A stretch of 21,381 bases of DNA, from contig JAQXHT010000088.1 of assembly GCA_029007415.1 (NCBI GenBank), positions 1 through 21,381 of the forward strand. The letters run 5' to 3'. This document shows positions 12,746 to 20,374 of the stretch, in pieces. Position 1 is the first letter of the stretch, and each line of letters opens with the position of its first letter. This stretch comes from a bacterium. Its GTDB lineage: Bacteria > Bacillota_I > Bacilli_A > RF39 > UBA660. The notes under the pieces were generated by a model, which did not search any database, was not told the origin of the DNA, and saw nothing but the letters and a program-made list of their open reading frames with translations. The translations under genes were made by a program, and so were the position numbers.

Positions 12746-13858
12746 TTATTTTTTTAGTCTATTATCTTTAACATAGTTCAAAGTTTTAGTAAGTACCTTT
12801 GAGTCTTTATAAATACCCTTATCCCAAGCATACCAAATATCAAAGGCAGTAGTTGCACCATCTGTAACCATTTGTTTTACTTTTTCGTTTTTAAATACTA
12901 CATTATTATCTTGGTCAGTTAATGGATGCTGATATCCCATCTCTTGATAAACTTTAGCCTGAATATCTGCTTCTAATTTATCACAATAATAAGCAAATTT
13001 AGCCATATTACTTTTTCGTTCATCAAATTCAAATATCGACTTAGCCATTTTTTCCTTATCTGTTAAATCACCAATTACTTCGATAATTGCTTTATGTTCT
13101 ATCTCTTCTTTTTGTTCAAGAGTGATTTCATCAAAAGGAGTAATATCTCCTATTTCTATTTCACCAAGTTCATGGATACATAATAAAGAAGTAACTTCAT
13201 CAAGATCAATATTAAAATCAAATTCAGAATCAAGAGCAGTTGCTAAAGCAATCGTTCCCACAATATGTTCTGAAATTTTTTCTCTTCTATCAGCTGAAAC
13301 ATTCCAATGATAATCGTCCCAACCACTTCTATCTTTATTTTTCAAAACGGTATTTAAACAATAAAACTTAAATATTTCTAAATTTTTCTTATCATCATTA
13401 CCAATTTCATCAAACAAGCCATAGTTTTTAGCTGTTTCATATAACTTCTTATCATCAGCAAAAGTTAAACCTTTCTGATAAGCTACATTAAGAAACTTTT
13501 CCATCTCAAGTTCATATTTTATACAATCAAAAGCAAAATCATTATAAGAATGGCATGGCATATTTTCATAATTATCTAACTTTGCTATATATTCCTTCCC
13601 TTTATCCATTTTCTTTAAGATACTAAACAATTTATCTTTAGAATAATCATTCATTGTTTTAAGTAAGATTATTCTAATGGTTTCTCCTAAATTATCTACT
13701 TTTTTATATTCAGAATTAATAGCTGTTGCTAAAATCATACTACCATATACCTGATTAGCAACACTTTCTCTTTCATCAACGGTTAGATATTTAAGATTGT
13801 TTGCTAACATATAAAATGATAACACTGTCTTTATCTTTTCTATTTCCTTGTCCTTCAT
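12746..13858 (-). CDS. HD-domain metal-dependent phosphohydrolase with degenerate second HD-like repeat
   Basis: 370 aa. The C-terminal half (about 185-345) is an HD_3/YfbR-like hydrolase domain: RREKISEHIVGTIALATAL (H198), then LLCIHELGEIEIGD (H229, E230) and YYCDKLEAD (D293), the order of metal ligands in this family. The eponymous His-Asp is His-Glu here. The YfbR group are 5'-deoxynucleotidases, but substrate cannot be assigned. The N-terminal part (about 27-75) looks like a decayed copy of the same motif region: RESVANQVYGSMILATAINSE aligns with RREKISEHIVGTIALATALDSE, but the His is Gln and HE is KT, so it should not bind metal. ATG 13858 has AAGAGGTG upstream. A candidate promoter (TTGCAC-17-TAGAAT) overlaps the serpin terminator, so it is probably monocistronic. 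Confidence 0.87.
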   Translation of the reverse strand: MKDKEIEKIKTVLSFYMLANNLKYLTVDERESVANQVYGSMILATAINSEYKKVDNLGETIRIILLKTMNDYSKDKLFSILKKMDKGKEYIAKLDNYENMPCHSYNDFAFDCIKYELEMEKFLNVAYQKGLTFADDKKLYETAKNYGLFDEIGNDDKKNLEIFKFYCLNTVLKNKDRSGWDDYHWNVSADRREKISEHIVGTIALATALDSEFDFNIDLDEVTSLLCIHELGEIEIGDITPFDEITLEQKEEIEHKAIIEVIGDLTDKEKMAKSIFEFDERKSNMAKFAYYCDKLEADIQAKVYQEMGYQHPLTDQDNNVVFKNEKVKQMVTDGATTAFDIWYAWDKGIYKDSKVLTKTLNYVKDNRLKK

Positions 13859-13881
13859 AATATAAACACCTCTTGTAAAAG

Positions 13882-13910
13882 ATTCTACTCGGTCACTTAA
13901 AAAAGTGCAA
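13882..13910 (-). promoter_or_regulatory. Candidate promoter of the HD-domain gene
   Basis: On the minus strand TTGCAC (13910-13905), 17-bp spacer, TAGAAT (13887-13882). The -35 shares bases with the 3' arm of the serpin terminator. Confidence 0.45.
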
Positions 13911-13934
13911 GAAAAAATGCATCAATGCACTTTT
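13899..13934 (-). terminator. Terminator of the serpin gene
   Basis: On the minus strand AAAAGTGCA (13934-13926) pairs with TGCACTTTT (13909-13901), ending in T-run to about 13899. A smaller nested GCA/TGC hairpin with its own T6 lies in the loop. Confidence 0.7.
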
Positions 13935-15513
13935 ACTCATTAGTAATTGGTTCATAAACGGTTCCAACAAACCATACTTCACCAGTATCTTTATCTCTTA
14001 TTAAGAATAGATAAGGTTTATCAAAAGTAATATTAATTTCTTCTACTGGAACATCATATAAATGTTCAAAACTACAATTACTTGCTCCAAAGCCACCACC
14101 AACTGTTACAGCAGCTGCTTTTATTCCTTCATTAGAAAATTCAATATTAGCTTTATGATCAACAGAATCGATATAACTACTAGTACCAGTTACCATATTA
14201 GACAAGTCTGCTTTCTTTTCAGAAAAGACATCAACTACACCAAGTTTTTCTAAATCGTCTTTTAATTTTAATTGGTAATCAAATTTAAATAACGGAATAT
14301 ACCCAGTAATTCTAGTAACTTTCCCCTCGGTAAAGTTTTCTGCTTTAATTTCTTTTAAATTCTTAATAATTCCACTTATATCAGAACTATCAAGATTTTT
14401 AACGTAACTTGTTAAGTCATCAATCTTAGGCATTATACCAACATATTGTAGAGTTGTTCCATTATAAGTTTTCAAATCTTTTGCAAAAGCCTTAACTTTA
14501 TCATCAGTATATAACATAAAATCAGTTGAAGAATCTACTCTTTTATAATTTTCTTTCAATTCACTAATAAATTTATTAGTAAACTTATCAACATCAAGGT
14601 CATCTTTGCTAGTGTCGGGACTAGTTCTAATTCCACATTCATCTCTATCTATAAAGTTTTGATATTCGCTTTTAATGGTTTTACGAATATTTTCTTCTCC
14701 TAGTTCTTTAATAATATCATAGTTATTAATTGATGCTCCTATTTGTACAGCTTTAGCATTTACACTATTATTATTAAATTTAAGAGTTTGATATTTATTT
14801 TCCATAATAGGTTCAATATAATCAGTATATTTCTCATGATTATAACTGATATTATAAAAATCTTTAGAAGCACTTTGACTAGTAGCTTGTAACCATTTAT
14901 TCCACTCCATATCAATCGCTAAAGCATTAACTAAAAAGAAATTATTACTAGAAATATCTCTATCAAATAAGTTATTAATCAAACCAAAAGTCTTATCACT
15001 TACAAAACTATTAATTTTATCTGGTGTTTTAAAAGAGTCATAAATAACTGATGCATCATATTTACTACTTAATTTATCAGTATAATCTTTCTTGATATTC
15101 TTTTTAAAACTATTTTTAATAAACAAAGCATTAGCAAAAGACATATTATTACTATTTATATATTTTTTAGAAGTATAATCACCAATAATAGCATCTATCT
15201 GGGCTTTACTACTTCCATTAGTACCAGTACTTAACATTGCTAAGGCATATTTTATTGATAATGGACTATATAAAACATTTGTTTCTTGATTCTCAAGTTT
15301 TAAAAATGACAAATCAAAGTTTTCTATACCATTACCAGACATTCGATAAGCTGATGACACTTCTGTCTTGTCATTAGTAATACTACCATTTACTCCTTTA
15401 TTTTTCTTATTATAAATATAGAAACCTACTACTGCTATTATGGCAATTAATAAAATAATTATTGCTACTTTTAATTTACTTTTTCCTTTCTTTTTCTTAA
15501 CTTTCTCATCCAT
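13933..15513 (-). CDS. Membrane-anchored serpin (serine protease inhibitor family)
   Basis: 526 aa. A basic cytoplasmic N-terminus (MDEKVKKKKGKSKLK) and one helix (about 14-34) anchor it; a roughly 20-residue linker precedes a full-length serpin domain (about 57-520). Serpin signatures are NVLYSPLSIKYALAMLSTG, SFANALFIKN, FLVNALAIDMEWNKW, and near the C-terminus ITFDKPYLFLIRDKDTGEVWFVGTVYEP. The hinge of the reactive centre loop is NEGIKAAAVT (461-470), with P15 Gly and small residues at P12-P10, consistent with an inhibitory serpin. The bait segment is VGGGFGASNC; exact P1 is uncertain. The start at 15513 is chosen because GGGAGG is 7 nt upstream; the ATG at 15528 lies upstream of that RBS. 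Likely role: inhibiting host or microbial proteases at the cell surface (inference). TATAGT at 15550-15545 may be its -10. Confidence 0.92.
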   Translation of the reverse strand: MDEKVKKKKGKSKLKVAIIILLIAIIAVVGFYIYNKKNKGVNGSITNDKTEVSSAYRMSGNGIENFDLSFLKLENQETNVLYSPLSIKYALAMLSTGTNGSSKAQIDAIIGDYTSKKYINSNNMSFANALFIKNSFKKNIKKDYTDKLSSKYDASVIYDSFKTPDKINSFVSDKTFGLINNLFDRDISSNNFFLVNALAIDMEWNKWLQATSQSASKDFYNISYNHEKYTDYIEPIMENKYQTLKFNNNSVNAKAVQIGASINNYDIIKELGEENIRKTIKSEYQNFIDRDECGIRTSPDTSKDDLDVDKFTNKFISELKENYKRVDSSTDFMLYTDDKVKAFAKDLKTYNGTTLQYVGIMPKIDDLTSYVKNLDSSDISGIIKNLKEIKAENFTEGKVTRITGYIPLFKFDYQLKLKDDLEKLGVVDVFSEKKADLSNMVTGTSSYIDSVDHKANIEFSNEGIKAAAVTVGGGFGASNCSFEHLYDVPVEEINITFDKPYLFLIRDKDTGEVWFVGTVYEPITNE

Positions 15514-15544
15514 AAACATTCCTCCCATCCTTTAGTTAGAGAAT

Positions 15545-15550
15545 ACTATA
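15545..15550 (-). promoter_or_regulatory. Possible -10 of the serpin gene
   Basis: TATAGT on the minus strand, about 30 nt before the ATG; the -35 (TTTGTT, 16-bp spacer) is weak. It lies in the 62-bp gap after the ATPase gene. No clear ATPase terminator is seen beyond an AT-rich imperfect inverted repeat. Confidence 0.35.
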
Positions 15551-15575
15551 ATCGTCTTTAAAAAGCAACAAATTT

Positions 15576-16844
15576 TTATTGTTTTAAAGCAGTTATTGGT
15601 ACTATATAAATTCCAGTTTCCTTATCCTTTACTACAGCTTTATAATTTCCTACAATTATACACATAAATTTAGGTTTTTTAAGCATATTTTCTTCAAAGG
15701 ATAACAAGTTTTTTCTCGCCTCTTCAATTTGATTACTAACAAGTTTAATTTCAATAGCTGCATAATCACCATTAGCAAACTCAATAATCGAATCAACTTC
15801 TAAACCAGTTACATTGTCCCTAAAATGATACAAGTTTCCCCCAAGTGATTCTATATAAATTCGTAAGTCTCTTTCAACAAGAGCTTCAAATAAAAAGCCA
15901 AAAGTATTCAAATCTCCAATCAATTTATCTACAGTTAAATTTAAAGTAGCACAAGCTAATGATGGGTCGACAAAATGTCTTTTAGGTGCTTTCCCAACTC
16001 TTTTAGGAGAACGATAGTTAATACTATAAGAATCTTGATTACAAGTTATATGTAATCTATCTAAAACATCAAGATAATCTGCTAAAGTAATTCTACTTTC
16101 AATCATTTCACTTTCACTATCATTAATATCTTTTATGAGTGTTTGATTAAAAACAACTGTAGATTCATTCCGAGCTAGTGACCTTAAAAGCATTAGCATT
16201 TTTGTCCTATCTCTTTTTTTATCGTCATTCATATCTTTATCCAAAATAGATTCAATATAACTTTTAGGAATAAGATTAGCATTTTCTTGTGATACTTCTA
16301 TATTTCTTGGCCAACCACCACGTACAATCAAATTAGCAAGACTTCTAATATCAATTTCTTTTACTAAGACATTTTCTTGTGTCCCATCATACATTTTAGT
16401 TAAAGAAGCTTGACCACTGGAATCACCTGATTCATAAAGACTCATAGGATACATTTTTATCTTTCCTATTCTTCCAGCGCCAGAGTGATAAACCTTCTTC
16501 TTTTTCTCATCGTTTAGTTCTGTCGAACAAGTCAAAATATACTTACCACTTTTAGAATCTTCATCACATTTTCTTCTTACTGCATCCCAAACTTCTGGTA
16601 CTAAATGCCATTCATCAATTAATTCTGGTGATTCTTCATTAAGAATTAAATTAATATCATAAAGTGCTAAATTTCTAGTATTTTCATCATCTAACATAAC
16701 AATACTTTTTGAATGAGCTGATGAAGTCCAAGTCTTACCACACCACTTTGGTCCTTCTATACTAATAGCACCAAAAACTTCTAAATATCTTTCAACCATG
16801 TTATCAATTAATCTCTGTTTATACATTTTCTTATCAAATGCCAT
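15576..16844 (-). CDS. AAA_14/DUF4143 family ATPase with nuclease-like C-terminus
   Basis: 422 aa. Walker A is GPKWCGKTWT (31-40). Walker B is ELIDEWHLVPEVWDAVRR (74-91) with D77/E78. The sensor strand is KYILTCST (101-108; usually ILTGSS). The C-terminal DUF4143 half has FVDPSLACATL, GFLFEALVERDLRIY, and a PD-(D/E)XK-like core LEVDSIIEF...YAAIEIKL (Asp and Glu-x-Lys). These are common accessory genes in Bacteroidota and Bacillota, often many per genome; their function is not settled and links to defence or toxin-antitoxin systems have been suggested only loosely. The RBS is AGAGGAGGGTG. The upstream region holds three 23-bp-spaced repeats and a weak TTGTAA-17-TAATCT promoter. Flanked by terminators, so it is an independent unit. 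Confidence 0.93.
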   Translation of the reverse strand: MAFDKKMYKQRLIDNMVERYLEVFGAISIEGPKWCGKTWTSSAHSKSIVMLDDENTRNLALYDINLILNEESPELIDEWHLVPEVWDAVRRKCDEDSKSGKYILTCSTELNDEKKKKVYHSGAGRIGKIKMYPMSLYESGDSSGQASLTKMYDGTQENVLVKEIDIRSLANLIVRGGWPRNIEVSQENANLIPKSYIESILDKDMNDDKKRDRTKMLMLLRSLARNESTVVFNQTLIKDINDSESEMIESRITLADYLDVLDRLHITCNQDSYSINYRSPKRVGKAPKRHFVDPSLACATLNLTVDKLIGDLNTFGFLFEALVERDLRIYIESLGGNLYHFRDNVTGLEVDSIIEFANGDYAAIEIKLVSNQIEEARKNLLSFEENMLKKPKFMCIIVGNYKAVVKDKETGIYIVPITALKQ

Positions 16845-16867
16845 TATTACACCCTCCTCTTATCTAT

Positions 16868-16896
16868 AGATTATCATTATTTTATATTTTTTACAA
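16868..16896 (-). promoter_or_regulatory. Candidate promoter of the AAA_14/DUF4143 gene
   Basis: On the minus strand TTGTAA (16896-16891), 17-bp spacer, TAATCT (16873-16868) preceded by TGA as an extended -10. The core is weak and sits directly next to the repeat array. Confidence 0.45.
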
Positions 16897-16901
16897 TCAA
16901 A

Positions 16902-16962
16902 ATATACATTTTTTAAGGATTTTAATATACATTTTTTAAGACTTTTGATATACATTTTTTAA
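16902..16962 (-). repeat. Three 15-bp direct repeats with 23-bp period upstream of the ATPase gene
   Basis: ATATACATTTTTTAA occurs exactly at 16902-16916, 16925-16939 and 16948-16962 (on the minus strand TTAAAAAATGTATAT). A fourth, degenerate match (11 of 15) falls at 16880-16894 over the -35. The 23-bp period is close to two helical turns. They could be operator sites or phased A-tract UP elements. Confidence 0.85.
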
Positions 16963-16990
16963 AAATAAAAAGATGATTACTCACCTTTTT
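16961..16990 (-). terminator. Terminator of the deoD-M16 operon
   Basis: On the minus strand a 10-bp stem, AAAAAGGTGA (16990-16981) with TCATCTTTTT (16976-16967), one G-T pair, closes a GTAA tetraloop that contains the stop codon, followed by ATTTTT. Confidence 0.75.
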
Positions 16991-18281
16991 CCATTTCTTT
17001 ACTAATCATTCTAACAAATGCTTTATTTTTAAAATCTAAACTTTTAATTACTGAATTCATCGTATCAATATCCATTTCTCTAATAAGATTAATATAATGA
17101 TCACAGAAATCATGATATAAGTTTAAATCAGTTACAATGTTATTAACCATCGCTTCTTTATAATCAGTTTTCATTACTTCTGAAGAAATCCATACTTTTT
17201 TAATTCTTTCTAAGTCTTCCTTCGTAACTTCTAAGTTAGCTAACTTTTCATCTAGTAAAGAGGTATAACCTTCTTCATTTAAAGCATCAGCTTCTACTAA
17301 GAATGTTAAGATATTACCAGCTTTATCGAAATTATAACCAGTATTAATCGCTAAATGATTATTTCTTACCTGCTCTTGGAATAATGATGTACTACCAAAG
17401 TTAACAGATAAAAGCATATTAAGATACAAGTCTAAAATCATATCATCAGAAATTTTAAATTTACTTCTATCCATTTTATAACCAATAGCAATTTTTTCTA
17501 ACTTAACATCTTTATAAATAGTTTCTTCTTCCTTTAAAACTGCTAGTTGTTCTTTTAATTCTTTCTTTTTTACATTAAACTCTTCTTTTTCACTGAATCC
17601 TAATTTATTTAATTTATTTTTAACTAGTGGAATAACTTCATCTTTATTGAATACTCCACCTATTACTAAGAACATATTACTAGGACGATAGAAAGTATTA
17701 TAACAATCATATAGTAATTCTTTGTTAATTTCTTTAATATCATAATCTTTACCCGCTACTGGATATTTAAGAGGATATTCTTTATATAAATTATTACTCA
17801 AAGTATAGAAAGTTTCATAATCTGGATCATCCTCACGCATATGAATTTCTTCGGTAATAATTCCTTGTTCCTTTTTAACATTCTCATCCGTAAAATAAGG
17901 ACTAAGAACAAAGTTTAATAATTCTTCTAAGTTTTCTTTAAAGTTCTTACTACCACTAACTACATAACAAGTTGTATCGTAATTAGTATAGGCATTTACA
18001 TAACTACCTGTCTTAGAATAAAAATCAAAAGGTATTTCGCCTTCTTCCATTTCAAAACATTTATGTTCAAGGAAATGAGCAATACCATGCGGAAAATCAA
18101 CCATTTCTTTTTTTCCATAAGGAACAAAAGAGTTAGTTAAAGCTCCATAATAAGTTCCAAAGTTAATAAAATAATTTTTCTTTTTATCATTATCATCTGG
18201 AAGAAGGATAATATCTAATCCATTAGGAAGCATCTCACGATAATAGTAAGTATCAGTTCCTTTTATTTCATACTTAGTCAT
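16977..18281 (-). CDS. ymfH: M16-family zinc peptidase (YmfH-like)
   Basis: 434 aa. Contains the inverted zinc motif HxxEH as HFLEH (H69, E72, H73) in FPHGIAHFLEHKCFE, with a third ligand expected from the conserved IITEEIHMREDDPDYE segment (E144-E150). This matches the YmfH lineage of B. subtilis, one catalytic half of a two-subunit M16B pair. It overlaps the upstream M16-like gene by 8 nt, so translation is probably coupled and stoichiometric. No signal peptide, hence cytoplasmic. Family members degrade or process peptides; the substrate here is unknown. Confidence 0.92.
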   Translation of the reverse strand: MTKYEIKGTDTYYYREMLPNGLDIILLPDDNDKKKNYFINFGTYYGALTNSFVPYGKKEMVDFPHGIAHFLEHKCFEMEEGEIPFDFYSKTGSYVNAYTNYDTTCYVVSGSKNFKENLEELLNFVLSPYFTDENVKKEQGIITEEIHMREDDPDYETFYTLSNNLYKEYPLKYPVAGKDYDIKEINKELLYDCYNTFYRPSNMFLVIGGVFNKDEVIPLVKNKLNKLGFSEKEEFNVKKKELKEQLAVLKEEETIYKDVKLEKIAIGYKMDRSKFKISDDMILDLYLNMLLSVNFGSTSLFQEQVRNNHLAINTGYNFDKAGNILTFLVEADALNEEGYTSLLDEKLANLEVTKEDLERIKKVWISSEVMKTDYKEAMVNNIVTDLNLYHDFCDHYINLIREMDIDTMNSVIKSLDFKNKAFVRMISKEMEKGE

Positions 18282-19536
18282 TATTTACCCCCTTTAAACA
18301 AAATATAGTGTGAATATTAACTTTATTAGCAACAGCTGCTATTTCTTCTTTACTAACCATCAACATCTTTTCTCTTTTAGTAGCAAAATCATCTACCCCT
18401 AAGACTTCCATCATATAATAACAATCAATTATTTCTAATGGACTTTCTAACATATCATCAAGAGCAGTAGTAAAGTACTCTTTCGCTTTAACGATATCTT
18501 CATTAGTAAAGTTACCTTTTTTCAAGTTTTTAATTTCTTTCTCAATTAAATCTAAGGCTTTCTTCTCCATTCCTGGAGTTACTCCTGATCTAATTAATAT
18601 TAAGTCATCACATTTATTAGGAACACTACCAATATAATAAGCAAGAGATGACTTTTCTCTAACTTCTTTAAAAAGATAAGAATTATCTCCGCCCCCTAAT
18701 ATGATGTTATATAAGGTTAAGGGATATTTTCTTTCATAATCAGTTAAGTCTTTTAAGTTTAAAGCTAGGGCTAACTGACTTTGTTTAGCATCAGATATTT
18801 CTTCAATATAGTTAGTTTTTTTATTTGGAGTAACATCTACTTGAATATCATCATTCTCTTTCTTAAAAGTATCAAAGGGAAATAACTCTTTAATCATTTT
18901 TTCTGTTTCATCTACTTCTACATCACCAAGAACAAAGATATCAACTAAATCATGTCTCATCATTGCTTCATAATATTCATAAAGATTTTCTAAAGTAATG
19001 CTATTTAAATCTTCTAAATAACCAGCACCTCTGATAGAAACAGGACTATCTTTATCTATTTCATCCATTAGTCTAACAGCAGCATAACGAGCTTTATCAT
19101 CAGATAAGCTTTCAATATTTGCTTTCTTCTGTTCATAAACAATATCGAATTCTTCCTTATAAAAAGCACAATCTTTAACTTTAGGTCTAAATAAAATAGA
19201 AGACAAAAAAGAAAGAGATGCTTTAAAATTTCCTTCTTCCGTATATTTATCATTTAATACTTTCAAGGTAATGGAAGTATCAAAGTAGTTACCAAGTCTT
19301 CTTAAACCATGCGTAATATTAGCAGCATATAAGTCTTGCTGTTTTAAAGTCATTTCTCTTTTACTAGGATAGTCTTTACTAGATAAAAAGAGCATACTAT
19401 TTAAAAAGCTTCTTTTTGTTATGTTGTCTTTTATGGCTTTTTCTCTTAAATGAATCTTAACAGTTATTGTCTTATAACTAGCTGTTTTTATAAAGTGCAA
19501 TTTATAAGCACCTAAATCTTTTCTTGTATATTGCAT
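18274..19536 (-). CDS. ymfF: M16-family inactive partner subunit (YmfF-like)
   Basis: 420 aa, same fold family as the next gene but without any HxxEH: the region where it should be (SFLNSMLFLSSKDYPSK) has no candidate ligands. It keeps the C-terminal VREKSSLAYYIGS motif, characteristic of the subunit that contributes the Arg/Tyr substrate-binding pair in M16B heterodimers. Start at ATG 19536, with AAGGTGA 5 nt upstream; a GTG at 19545 overlaps this RBS and is less likely. It lies between deoD and the active subunit. A 13-bp palindrome TATTTACTAAATA (19556-19568) sits in the gap to deoD and may be a weak operator or nothing. Confidence 0.9.
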   Translation of the reverse strand: MQYTRKDLGAYKLHFIKTASYKTITVKIHLREKAIKDNITKRSFLNSMLFLSSKDYPSKREMTLKQQDLYAANITHGLRRLGNYFDTSITLKVLNDKYTEEGNFKASLSFLSSILFRPKVKDCAFYKEEFDIVYEQKKANIESLSDDKARYAAVRLMDEIDKDSPVSIRGAGYLEDLNSITLENLYEYYEAMMRHDLVDIFVLGDVEVDETEKMIKELFPFDTFKKENDDIQVDVTPNKKTNYIEEISDAKQSQLALALNLKDLTDYERKYPLTLYNIILGGGDNSYLFKEVREKSSLAYYIGSVPNKCDDLILIRSGVTPGMEKKALDLIEKEIKNLKKGNFTNEDIVKAKEYFTTALDDMLESPLEIIDCYYMMEVLGVDDFATKREKMLMVSKEEIAAVANKVNIHTIFCLKGVNND

Positions 19537-19575
19537 TCTTATCACCTTTTCATAGTATTTACTAAATATTTATTT

Positions 19576-20289
19576 TTATTCAATAACTGTATCTAATGCT
19601 ACTCTTATCATATCGTCAAGAGCTTTTTCACGTTCCTCACTTGATAAATAAGCTTTCTCATAAATTGAATCTACTACAGTTAAAACACAACCAGCTTGTT
19701 TCTTTAAGTGTTCACTCATACAGTAAAGAATGGCACATTCCATTTCTGATACTAGAGTATCAACAGAACTGTCATAATTTTTAAAGTAAGTATCTTTATC
19801 AACATAAACATCAAAGATATCACTAGTCATAACCGTACCTTTTTTAACATTAGAAGTTATATCTTTAGCATGATTATATAAGGAATCTACTAGTTTAGTA
19901 TCCCCTTTAAATATTTGGTTAGTATCATTAAAGAATAGTTTAGGATAACTTGACAAAGTATAAGCAGCATCAGCTACTACTAAATCACGAACTCGAACAC
20001 TTTCTTTATTACTACCACAAGTACCTATTCTAATTATTTTTTCAACATCATAAAATTTATACAACTCATAAGCATAAATACCAATAGATGGCCCACCCAT
20101 ACCTGAAGCAAAGATAGTAACATCTACACCTTTATACTTACCAGTAAAGCCTAGCATACCTCTCGTTTCATTAATACATTTAGCATCAGTTAAAAACTTA
20201 GAAGCCACATACTTAGCTCTTAACGGATCACCAGGCATTAATACTCTTTTAGCAATTTCTTCTTTTTTACTTTCTATATGTGCAGTCAT
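19576..20289 (-). CDS. deoD: Purine-nucleoside phosphorylase (DeoD type)
   Basis: 237 aa, matching the small-subunit (hexameric) DeoD family. It cleaves purine (deoxy)nucleosides with phosphate to base and (deoxy)ribose-1-phosphate. Visible motifs: LMPGDPLRAK (17-26, phosphate-binding Arg), SGMGGPSIGIY, RIGTCGS (87-93), SEMECA (181-186, ribose-binding Met-Glu) and LTVVDSIYE with the catalytic Asp D207. E. coli has SD where this has VD. ATG 20289 gives MTAHIES, the usual family start, and lies 9 nt after AGGAG; ATG 20295 is only 3 nt from it. First gene of a likely operon with the M16 pair. Confidence 0.96.
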   Translation of the reverse strand: MTAHIESKKEEIAKRVLMPGDPLRAKYVASKFLTDAKCINETRGMLGFTGKYKGVDVTIFASGMGGPSIGIYAYELYKFYDVEKIIRIGTCGSNKESVRVRDLVVADAAYTLSSYPKLFFNDTNQIFKGDTKLVDSLYNHAKDITSNVKKGTVMTSDIFDVYVDKDTYFKNYDSSVDTLVSEMECAILYCMSEHLKKQAGCVLTVVDSIYEKAYLSSEEREKALDDMIRVALDTVIE

Positions 20290-20313
20290 AATCATCTTCT
20301 CCTTTACACTTTA

Positions 20314-20342
20314 ATTTTAGCACGTACTTTTCCTTTTTTAAA
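20314..20342 (-). promoter_or_regulatory. Candidate promoter of deoD
   Basis: On the minus strand TTTAAA (20342-20337), 17-bp spacer, TAAAAT (20319-20314) preceded by TGC (extended -10). Confidence 0.5.
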
Positions 20343-20344
20343 GT

Positions 20345-20374
20345 AAAAAGTAACCTCTTTACAAAAAGGCTACT
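20345..20374 (-). terminator. Terminator of the right-edge surface protein gene
   Basis: On the minus strand AGTAGCC (20374-20368) pairs with GGTTACT (20355-20349), one G-T pair, with further pairing inside the loop, followed by a T-run to 20345. It overlaps the TAG stop. Confidence 0.75.

Noticed and set aside
12505..12771. Plus-strand 88-aa frame opposite rplS and its leader
   Set aside because: Antisense to a certain ribosomal protein gene, with no RBS and a translation without recognisable features.
16902..16962. CRISPR-like array
   Set aside because: Only three short repeats with 8-nt spacers, AT-rich and directly at a promoter; no cas genes.
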